Positions 55,085 through 64,000 of a stretch of DNA of 64,000 bases are shown piece after piece. The DNA is from Pterois miles. Its lineage: Eukaryota > Chordata > Actinopteri > Perciformes > Scorpaenidae. The position numbers and the translations under genes are program-made. Where the stretch lies: assembly GCA_947000775.1 (NCBI GenBank), contig CAMQGK010000442.1:124001-188000 (forward strand). The letters run 5' to 3'. A model generated the notes under the pieces. It searched no databases, was not told the DNA's origin, and worked only from the letters and a program-made list of their open reading frames with translations. Each line of letters opens with the position of its first letter. Positions within the stretch are counted from its first letter, which is position 1.

Positions 55085-55507
55085 TAGTAGTTAAAAAATA
55101 TATCACTGCATGACCCTGTAAGATGGCAATCATCTCATCTGTAGGTCCATAACTGCACTGTGGAAAACGGCACAAGCAAAAAATAACCCACAAAGATTAT
55201 CTCAGATAAAACCATGTGCAAATCATAAGTTTATGAAAGAAGGAACAATAGCTAGAATTGTCCAGATACATGTATTTTCACATTCAACATCAATAATGAA
55301 AAAATAGAAATCACACTGGACCGAGCTGGATAATAGATCTAAACGTCAAGACCAACTCAACAGCTAGCAATTAATAATCGAAAGCAGGATTATTTAAAGG
55401 AACGTAATTAAGTAAACGCTGCAGGTTATTTGTAAAAGGCAAACGAAAAATATGTATGGAAATAAAACTTTCATTCAGCATTCTTTATGTTCACATTATC
55501 GTTAAGT
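55068..55507. other. 440-bp non-satellite interruption with short terminal inverted repeats; unidentified
   Basis: The 69-bp period stops after aaactacattct (55056-55067) and resumes at atgaaacattctg (from 55508). Between them lies AT-rich sequence with no long tandem structure and no ORF that looks like a gene; the only forward reading frame enters from the satellite and ends at 55113. The ends are inverted copies: acttaacg at 55068-55075 and cgttaagt at 55500-55507. The left end also forms a local palindrome. I find no RNA polymerase III B-box, tRNA-like core or transposase fragment. It could be a small non-autonomous DNA element (MITE-like), a remnant of other mobile DNA, or unique DNA captured by rearrangement. 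An 8-bp inverted repeat in AT-rich DNA is weak evidence, so the element reading is tentative; the loss of periodicity is certain. Confidence 0.9.
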
Positions 55508-56920
55508 ATGAAACATTCTGTTGTCACTTTCATGTAAAAGCCAGGTTTTGGTCTGTAAACTGACCTCCCGTGGAGAAATCCACATTATCTGCTAAGTTTC
55601 ATGTAAAAGCTATGTTTCCAGCATTAAACAGTGCTCTAGTGTTGAAAACTACATTCTGTGCTTACTTTCATGTAAAAGCTACGTTTACACTATCAAACAG
55701 GCCTCCCGTGATGAAAACTCCATTATATGATTACTTTCATGTAAAAGGAACTTTTCCAGCATTAAACAGGCCTCCCGTGATGAAAACTACATTCTGTTGT
55801 CACTTTCATGTAAAAGCCAGGTTTTGGTCTGTAAACTGACCTCCCGTGGAGAAATCCACATTATCTGCTTAGTTTCATGTAAATGCTATGTTTCCAGCAT
55901 TAAACAGTGCTCTACTGTTGAAAACTACATTCTGTGCTTAATTTCATGTAAAAGCTACGTTTACACCATCAAACAGGCGTCCCGTGATAAAAACTTCATT
56001 CTGCTGTCACTTTCATGTAAAAGGAACGTTTCCAGCATTAAACAGGCCTCCCGTGATGAAAACTCCATTATATGATTACTTTCATGTAAAAGGAACTTTT
56101 CCAGCATTAAACAGGCCTCCCGTGATGAAAACTACATTCTGTTGTCACTTTCATGTAAAAGCCAGGTTTTGGTCTGTAAACTGACCTCCAGTGGAGAAAT
56201 CCACATTATCTGCTTAGTTTCATGTAAAAGCTATGTTTCCAGCATTAAACAGTGCTCTTGTGTTGAAAACTACATTCTGTGCTTACTTGCATGTGAAAGC
56301 TACGTTTACACCATCAAACAGGCCTCCCGTGACGAAATTCACATTATATGCTTACTTTCAAGTAAAAGCTACGTTTACACCATCAAACAGGCCTCCCGTG
56401 ATGAAAACTTCATTCTGCTGTCACTTTCATGTAAAAGCCAGGTTTTGGTCTGTAAACTGACCTCCAGTGGAGAAATCCACATTATCTGCTTAATTTCATG
56501 TAAAAGCTATGTTTCCAGCATTAAACAGTTCTCTTGTGTTGAAAACTACATTCTGTGCTTACTTTCATGTGAAAGCTACGTTTACACCATCAAACAGGCC
56601 TCGCGTGACGAAATCCACATTATATGCTTACTTTCAATTAAAAGCTACGTTTACACCATCAAACAGGCCTCCCGTGATGAAAACTTCATTCTGCTGTCAC
56701 TTTCATGTAAAAGGAACGTTTGCAGCATTAAACAGGCCTCCCGTGATGAAAACTACATTATATGCTTACTTTCATGTAAAAGGAACGTTTCCAGCATTAA
56801 ACAGGCCTCCCATGATGAAAACTACATTCTGCTGTCACTTTGATGTAAAAGGAACGTTTCCAGCATTAAACAGGCCTCCCGTGATGAAAACTACATTCTG
56901 TTGTCACTTTCATGTAAAAG
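55508..56920. repeat. satellite right of the interruption, with a private 345-bp duplication
   Basis: After the damaged junction monomer come two five-monomer blocks that share atgaaaactccattatatg (55711 and 56056) and ggaacttttccagcatt (about 55748 and 56093), exactly 345 bp apart. I find the actccattatatg form nowhere else in the window. Next is a cttgcatgtgaaagc landmark at 56286 and a shortened path (635 bp against 1877) to the aggcagtaaac variant at 56921. Confidence 0.85.
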
Positions 56921-59114
56921 CCAGGTTTTAGGCAGTAAACTGACCTCCTATGATGAAATTCACATGACCTACTTAGTTTCATGTAAAAGCTATTTTTCCA
57001 GCATTAAACAGTGCTCTAGTGTTGAAAATAACATTCTGTGCTTACTTTCATGTAAAAGCTACGTTTACACCATCAAACTGGCCTCCTGTGATGAAATTCA
57101 CATTATATGCTTAGTTTCATGTAAAAGCCTTGTTTCCAGTATTAAAGAGTGCTCTAGTGTTGAAAACTACATTCTGCTGTCACTTTCATGGAAAAGCTAC
57201 GTTTACACCATCAAACAGGCCTCCCGTGACGAAATCCACATTATATGCTTACTTTCAAATAAAAGCTACGTTTACACTATCAAACAGGCCTCCAATGATG
57301 AAAACTACATTCTTCTGTCACTTTCATGTAAAAGGAACGTTTCCAGCATTAAACAGGCCTCCCGTGATGAAAACTACATTCTGTTGTCACTTTCATGTAA
57401 AAGCTATGTTTCCAGCATTAAACAGTGCTCTAGTGTTGAAAACTACATTCTGTGCTTACTTTCATGTGAAAGCTACGTTTACACCATCAAACAGTTCTCT
57501 TGTGTTGAAAACTACATTCTGTGCTTACTTTCAAGTAAAAGCTACGTTTACACCATCAAACAGGCGTCCCGTGATAAAAACTTCATTCTGCTGTCACTTT
57601 CATGTAAAAGGAACGTTACCAGCATTAAACAGGCCTCCCGTGATGAAAACTACATTATATGCTGACTTTCATGTAAAAGGAACGTTTCCAGCATTAAACA
57701 GGCCTCCCGTGATGAAAACTACATTCTGTTGTCACTTTCATGTAAAAGCCAGGTTTTGGTCTGTAAACTGACCTCCTGTGGAGAAATCCACATTATCTGC
57801 TTAGTTTCATGTAAAAGCTATGTTTCCAGCATTAAACAGTGCTCTAGTGTTGAAAACTACATTCTGTGCTTACTTTCATGTGAAAGCTACGTTTACACCA
57901 TCAAACAGGCCTCCCGTGACGAAATCCACATTATATGCTTAGTTTCAAGTAAAAGCTACGTTTACACTATCAAACAGGCCTCCCATGATGAAAACTACAT
58001 TCTTCTGTCACTTTCATGTAAAAGGAACGTTTCCAGCATTAAACAGGCCTCCCGTGATGAAAACTTCATTCTGCTGTCACTTTCATGTAAAAGGAACGTT
58101 TCCAGCATTAAACAGGCCTCCCGTGATGAAAACTACATTCTGTTGTCACTTTCATGTAAAAGCCAGGTTTTGGTCTGTAAACTGACCTCCCGTGACGAAA
58201 TCCACATTATATGCTTAGTTTCAAGTAAAAGCTACGTTCACACTATCAAACAGGCCTCCCATGATGAAAACTACATTCTTCTGTCACTTTCATGTAAAAG
58301 GAACGTTTCCAGCATTAAACAGGCCTCCCGTGATGAAAACTTCATTCTGCTGTCACTTTCATGTAAAAGGAACGTTTCCAGCATTAAACAGGCCTCCCGT
58401 GATGAAAACTACATTCTGTTGTCACTTTCATGTAAAAGCCAGGTTTTGGTCTGTAAACTGACCTCCCGTGGAGAAATCCACATTATCTGCTAAGTTTCAT
58501 GTAAAAGCTATGTTTCCAGCATTAAACAGTGCTCTAGTGTTGAAAACTACATTCTGTGCTTACTTTCATGTAAAAGCTACGTTTACACTATCAAACAGGC
58601 CTCCCGTGATGAAAACTACATTATATGCTTACTTTCATGTAAAAGGAACGTTTCCAGCATTAAACAGGCCTCCCGTGATGAAAACTACATTCTGTTGTCA
58701 CTTTCATGTAAAAGCCAGGTTTTAGGTAGTAAACTGACCTCCTGTGATGAAATCCACATGATCTACTTAGTTTCATGTAAAAGGTATTTTTCCAGCATTA
58801 AACAGTGCTCTAGTGTTGAAAATAACATTCTGTGCTTACTTTCATGTAAAAGCTACGTTTACACCATCAAACTGGCCTCCTGTGATGAAATTCACATTAT
58901 ATGCTTAGTTTCATGTAAAAGCCTTGTTTCCAGCATTAAACAGTGCTCTAGTGTTGAAAACTACATTCTGTGCTTACTTTCATGTGAAAGCTACGTTTAC
59001 ACCATCAAACAGTTCTCTTGTGTTGAAAACTACATTCTGTGCTTACTTTCAAGTAAAAGCTACGTTTACACCATCAAACAGGCGTCCCGTGATAAAAACT
59101 TCATTCTGCTGTCA
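56921..59114. repeat. 26-monomer segment of 61-mer type, then an aggtag segment
   Basis: 56921-58714 (1794 bp, 26 x 69) follows the monomer order of 24340-26133 of the 61-monomer unit: aggcag variant, gtattaaagagtgc, tcatggaaaagc, cctccaatgatg and tgctgactttc. At 58715 an aggtag variant takes over, as in the 35-54-kb units. The two unit families are therefore interleaved to the right of the interruption. Confidence 0.8.
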
Positions 59115-60800
59115 CTTTCATGTAAAAGCCAGGTTTTGGTCTGTAAACTGACCTCCTGTGGAGAAATCCACATTATCTGCTTAGTTTCATGTAAAAGCTA
59201 TGTTTCCAGCATTAAACAGTGCTCTAGTGTTGAAAACTACATTCTGTGCTTACTTTCATGTGAAAGCTACGTTTACACCATCAAACAGGCCTCCCGTGAC
59301 GAAATCCACATTATATGCTTACTTTCAAGTAAAAGCTACGTTTACACTATCAAACAGGCCTCCCATGATGAAAACTACATTCTGCTGTCACTTTCATGTA
59401 AAAGGAACGTTTCCAGCATTAAACAGGCCTCCCGTGATGAAAACTACATTCTGTTGTCACTTTCATGTAAAAGCCAGGTTTTGGTCTGTAAACTGACCTC
59501 CCGTGGAGAAATCCACATTATCTGCTTAGTTTCATGTAAAAGCTATGTTTCCAGCATTAAACAGTGCTCTAGTGTTGAAAACTACATTCTGTGCTTACTT
59601 TCATGTAAAAGCTACGTTGACACTCTCAAACAGGCCTCCCATGATGAAAACTACATTCTGCTGTCACGTTCATGTAAAAGGAACGCTTCCAGCATTAAAC
59701 AGGCCTCCCGTGATGAAAACTACATTCTGTTGTCATTTTCATGTAAAAGCCAGGTTTTGGTCTGTAAACTGACCTCCCGTGGAGAAATCCACATTATCTG
59801 CTTAGTTTCATGTAAAAGCTATGTTTACAGCATTAAACAGTTCTCTTGTGTTGAAAACTACATTCTGTGCTTACTTTCATGTGAAAGCTACATTTACACC
59901 ATCAAACAGGCGTCCCGTGATAAAAACTTCATTCTGCTGTCACTTTCATGTAAAAGAACGTTTCCAGCATTAAACAGGCCTCCCGTGATGAAAACTACAT
60001 TATATGATTACTTTCATGTAAAAGGAACGTTTATAGCATTAAACAGGCCTCCCGTGATGAAAACTACATTCTGTTGTCACTTTCATGTAAAAGCCAGGTT
60101 TTGGTCTGTAAACTGACCTCCAGTGGAGAAATCCACATTATCTGCTTAGTTTCATGTAAAAGCCTTGTTTCCAGCATTAAACAGTGCTCTTGTGTTGAAA
60201 ACTACATTCTGTGCTTACTTGCATGTGAAAGCTACGTTTACACCATCAAACAGGCCTCCCGTGACGAAATCCACATTATATGCTTACTTTCAAGTAAAAG
60301 CTACGTTTACACCATCAAACAGGCCTCCCGTGATGAAAACTTCATTCTGCTGTCACTTTCATGTAAAAGGAACGTTTGCAGCATTACACAGGCCTCACGT
60401 GGAGAAATCCACATTATCTGCTTAGTTTCATTTAAAAGGTATGTTTCCAGCATTAAACAGTGCTCTACTGTTGAAAACTACATTCTGTGCTTAATTTCAT
60501 GTAAAAGCTATGTTTACAGCATTAAACAGTTCTCTTGTGTTGAAAACTACATTCTGTGCTTACTTTCATGTGAAAGCTACGTTTACACCATCAAACAGGC
60601 CTCGCGTGACGAAATCCACATTATATGCTTACTTTCAAGTAAAAGCTACGTTTACACCATCAAACAGGCGTCCCGTGATGAAAACTTCATTCTGTTGTCT
60701 CTTTCATGTAAAAGCTATGTTTCCAACATTAAACAGGCCTCTAGTGTTGTAAACTACATTCTGTGTTCACTTTTGTGTAAAAGCTACGTTTACACCATCA
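59115..60800. repeat. recent 1793-bp-spaced duplication, copy 1
   Basis: Matches 60908-62593 base for base as far as I could follow, at an offset of 1793 bp (26 x 69 minus 1). Shared otherwise rare changes are gaacgcttccagc (59683 and 61476), acgtttatagcatt (about 60028 and 61821) and the one-base loss in gtaaaagaacg (about 59955 and 61748). Identity ends where copy 1 has aacaggcgtcccgtg and copy 2 aacaggcctcccgtg. Confidence 0.9.
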
Positions 60801-60907
60801 AACAGGCGTCCCGTGATAAAAACTTCATTCTGCTGTCACTTTCATGTAAAAGGAACGTTACCAGCATTAAACAGGCCTCCCGTGATGAAAACTACATTCT
60901 GTTGTCA

Positions 60908-62593
60908 CTTTCATGTAAAAGCCAGGTTTTGGTCTGTAAACTGACCTCCTGTGGAGAAATCCACATTATCTGCTTAGTTTCATGTAAAAGCTATGTTTCC
61001 AGCATTAAACAGTGCTCTAGTGTTGAAAACTACATTCTGTGCTTACTTTCATGTGAAAGCTACGTTTACACCATCAAACAGGCCTCCCGTGACGAAATCC
61101 ACATTATATGCTTACTTTCAAGTAAAAGCTACGTTTACACTATCAAACAGGCCTCCCATGATGAAAACTACATTCTGCTGTCACTTTCATGTAAAAGGAA
61201 CGTTTCCAGCATTAAACAGGCCTCCCGTGATGAAAACTACATTCTGTTGTCACTTTCATGTAAAAGCCAGGTTTTGGTCTGTAAACTGACCTCCCGTGGA
61301 GAAATCCACATTATCTGCTTAGTTTCATGTAAAAGCTATGTTTCCAGCATTAAACAGTGCTCTAGTGTTGAAAACTACATTCTGTGCTTACTTTCATGTA
61401 AAAGCTACGTTGACACTCTCAAACAGGCCTCCCATGATGAAAACTACATTCTGCTGTCACGTTCATGTAAAAGGAACGCTTCCAGCATTAAACAGGCCTC
61501 CCGTGATGAAAACTACATTCTGTTGTCATTTTCATGTAAAAGCCAGGTTTTGGTCTGTAAACTGACCTCCCGTGGAGAAATCCACATTATCTGCTTAGTT
61601 TCATGTAAAAGCTATGTTTACAGCATTAAACAGTTCTCTTGTGTTGAAAACTACATTCTGTGCTTACTTTCATGTGAAAGCTACATTTACACCATCAAAC
61701 AGGCGTCCCGTGATAAAAACTTCATTCTGCTGTCACTTTCATGTAAAAGAACGTTTCCAGCATTAAACAGGCCTCCCGTGATGAAAACTACATTATATGA
61801 TTACTTTCATGTAAAAGGAACGTTTATAGCATTAAACAGGCCTCCCGTGATGAAAACTACATTCTGTTGTCACTTTCATGTAAAAGCCAGGTTTTGGTCT
61901 GTAAACTGACCTCCAGTGGAGAAATCCACATTATCTGCTTAGTTTCATGTAAAAGCCTTGTTTCCAGCATTAAACAGTGCTCTTGTGTTGAAAACTACAT
62001 TCTGTGCTTACTTGCATGTGAAAGCTACGTTTACACCATCAAACAGGCCTCCCGTGACGAAATCCACATTATATGCTTACTTTCAAGTAAAAGCTACGTT
62101 TACACCATCAAACAGGCCTCCCGTGATGAAAACTTCATTCTGCTGTCACTTTCATGTAAAAGGAACGTTTGCAGCATTACACAGGCCTCACGTGGAGAAA
62201 TCCACATTATCTGCTTAGTTTCATTTAAAAGGTATGTTTCCAGCATTAAACAGTGCTCTACTGTTGAAAACTACATTCTGTGCTTAATTTCATGTAAAAG
62301 CTATGTTTACAGCATTAAACAGTTCTCTTGTGTTGAAAACTACATTCTGTGCTTACTTTCATGTGAAAGCTACGTTTACACCATCAAACAGGCCTCGCGT
62401 GACGAAATCCACATTATATGCTTACTTTCAAGTAAAAGCTACGTTTACACCATCAAACAGGCGTCCCGTGATGAAAACTTCATTCTGTTGTCTCTTTCAT
62501 GTAAAAGCTATGTTTCCAACATTAAACAGGCCTCTAGTGTTGTAAACTACATTCTGTGTTCACTTTTGTGTAAAAGCTACGTTTACACCATCA
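60908..62593. repeat. recent 1793-bp-spaced duplication, copy 2
   Basis: Partner of 59115-60800, with all three rare changes of that copy. About 108 bp of other satellite (gttaccagcatt monomer) separates the copies. It is followed by a private two-base insertion, cattaaaaacagg, near 62663. Confidence 0.9.
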
Positions 62594-64000
62594 AACAGGC
62601 CTCCCGTGATAAAAACTTCATTCTGCTGTCACTTTCATGTAAAAGGAACGTTTGCAGCATTAAAAACAGGCCTCCCGTGATGAAAACTACATTCTGTTGT
62701 CACTTTCATGTAAAAGCCAGGTTTTGGTCTGTAGACTGACCTCCAGTGGAGAAATCCACATTATCTGCTAATTTTCATGTAAAAGCTATGTTTCCAGCAT
62801 TAAACAGTGCTCTACTGTTGAAAACTACATTCTGTGCTTAATTTCATGTAAAAGCTATGTTTACAGCATTAAACAGTTCTCTTGTGTTGAAAACTACATT
62901 CTGTGCTTACTTTCATGTGAAAGCTACGTTTACACCATCAAACAGGCCTCGCGTGACGAAATCCACATTATATGCTTACTTTCAAGTAAAAGCTACGTTT
63001 ACACTATCAAACAGGCCTCCCATGATGAAAACTACATTCTGCTGTCACTTTCATGTAAAAGGAACGTTTCCAGCATTAAACAGGCCTCCCGTGATGAAAA
63101 CTACATTCTGTTGTCACTTTCATGTAAAAGCCAGGTTTTGGTCTGTAAACTGACCTCCTGTGGAGAAATCCACATTATATGCTTAGTTTCATGTAAAAGC
63201 CGTGTTTCCAGCATTAAACAGTGCTCTAGTGTTGAAAACTACATTCTGTGCTTACTTTCATGTGAAAGCTACGTTTACACCATCAAACAGGCCTCCCGTG
63301 ACGAAATCCACATTATATGCTTACTTTCAAGTAAAAGCTACGTTTACACTATCAAACAGGCCTCCCATGATGAAAACTACATTCTGCTGTCACTTTCATG
63401 TAAAAGGAACGTTTCCAGCATTAAACAGGCCTCCCGTGATGAAAACTACATTCTGTTGTCACTTTCATGTAAAAGCCAGGTTTTGGTCTGTAAACTGACC
63501 TCCCGTGGAGAAATCCACATTATCTGCTAAGTTTCATGTAAAAGCTATGTTTCCAGCATTAAACAGTGCTCTACTGTTGAAAACTACATTCTGTGCTTAA
63601 TTTCATGTAAAAGCTATGTTTACAGCATTAAACAGTTCTCTTGTGTTGAAAACTACATTCTGTGCTTACTTTCATGTGAAAGCTACATTTACACCATCAA
63701 ACAGGCGTCCCGTGATAAAAACTTCATTCTGCTGTCACTTTCATGTAAAAGAACGTTTCCAGCATTAAACAGGCCTCCCGTGATGAAAACTACATTATAT
63801 GATTACTTTCATGTAAAAGGAACGTTTCCAGCATTAAACAGGCCTCCCGTGATGAAAACTACATTCTGTTGTCACTTTCATGTAAAAGCCAGGTTTTGGT
63901 CTGTAAACTGACCTCCAGTGGAGAAATCCACATTATCTGCTTAGTTTCATGTAAAAGCCTTGTTTCCAGCATTAAACAGTGCTCTTGTGTTGAAAACTAC
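62594..64000. repeat. satellite running off the window
   Basis: Ordinary monomers with a two-base insertion near 62663, a tctgctaattttcatg monomer near 62765, a private agccgtgtttcc near 63198 and another gtaaaagaacg one-base loss near 63749. The final bases lead into the cttgcatgtgaaagc landmark, which by spacing should begin just beyond the window, so the array continues. Confidence 0.85.

Larger units (their letters stand above)
55508..64000. repeat. 69-bp satellite array, right segment
   Basis: The same monomer in the same orientation resumes after the interruption and runs off the end of the window. The first satellite bases, atgaaacattctg, lack four bases (acta) relative to the usual atgaaaactacattctg, so the junction monomer is damaged. 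The same monomer families occur as on the left, including the punctuation monomer and both shifted-punctuation variants (aggcag at 56921, aggtag at 58715). One-base deletions in gtaaaagaacg at about 59955, 61748 and 63749 and a two-base insertion at about 62663 are the only register changes I found. Confidence 0.96.

Noticed and set aside
54868..55113. ORF crossing the left junction of the interruption as a chimeric gene.
   Set aside because: It is the satellite frame running about 45 bases into unique DNA before a chance stop.
55068..55507. tRNA- or 7SL-derived SINE in the interruption.
   Set aside because: I see no A-box/B-box pair, no poly-A or simple-repeat tail at either end, and no clear target duplication directly at the ends.
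1..64000. CRISPR array.
   Set aside because: The repeats abut with no unique spacers, monomers are 69 bp and vary by point changes, and there are no cas genes.
1..64000. CENP-B box in the monomer.
   Set aside because: The reverse strand of cctcccgtgatg gives a cggga core, but the required ttcg half and the central A are absent at the right spacing, so it is only a half match.
1..64000. Bacterial repeat elements or leucine-rich/ankyrin-type protein repeats.
   Set aside because: The 23-residue translations match no repeat motif I know (no conserved hydrophobic spacing of those families), and the DNA level is conserved equally outside any single frame.
1..64000. Strand-switching or inverted monomer blocks.
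   Set aside because: Every monomer examined reads in the same direction; the only inverted satellite sequence is the 11-bp arm at 42578-42588.

Overview
The window is almost entirely one tandem satellite DNA array and contains no gene I can support. A 69-bp monomer (about 41% GC) repeats head to tail in one orientation from base 1 to about 55067 and again from about 55508 to 64000, roughly 920 monomers in all. The only clearly non-satellite DNA is a 440-bp AT-rich interruption at 55068-55507. Multi-kilobase higher-order repeats of a short monomer, with no genes over 64 kb, suggest a heterochromatic (for example pericentromeric or subtelomeric) region of a eukaryotic nuclear genome. I cannot name the taxon, and a centromeric role is not shown by the sequence.

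The array has three levels. Level 1 is the 69-bp monomer in several families. The most divergent carries the core ccaggttttggtctgtaaac ('punctuation' monomer); a sub-variant has aggcagtaaac or aggtagtaaac in that place. Level 2 is blocks of mostly 4-6 monomers (276, 345 or 414 bp) ended by a punctuation monomer. Level 3 is higher-order units of 1.8-4.6 kb whose spacings are whole multiples of 69 once a small set of indels is counted.

Layout: 1-10586 irregular, with a 2.69-kb-spaced duplication; 10587-13250 an outlying copy of the 61-monomer unit; 13255-21303 three copies of a block tagged by shared indels, with another 61-mer-related segment between them; 22463-34768 three tandem copies of the 61-monomer (4209-bp) unit, the third rearranged; 34769-42486 a 33-monomer (2277-bp) unit; 42487-54769 a 48-52-monomer unit (3310, 3518 and 3587 bp) after a short 27-monomer copy; 54770-55067 a hybrid and then a truncated monomer at the edge of the interruption; 55508-64000 satellite again, including a very recent 1793-bp-spaced duplication.

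Because 69 is 3 x 23, any monomer lacking a stop in a frame gives an open frame of any length. Two of three forward frames are largely open, giving overlapping 23-residue-repeat ORFs of up to 714 codons. Recurrent stops, frameshifts and the second open frame argue that these are by-products of the period. The most interesting points are the interruption and its rearranged edges, a templated 11-bp inverted insertion at 42566-42588, a recombinant monomer at 54770-54850, and shared indels and stops that let the history of the higher-order units be read.
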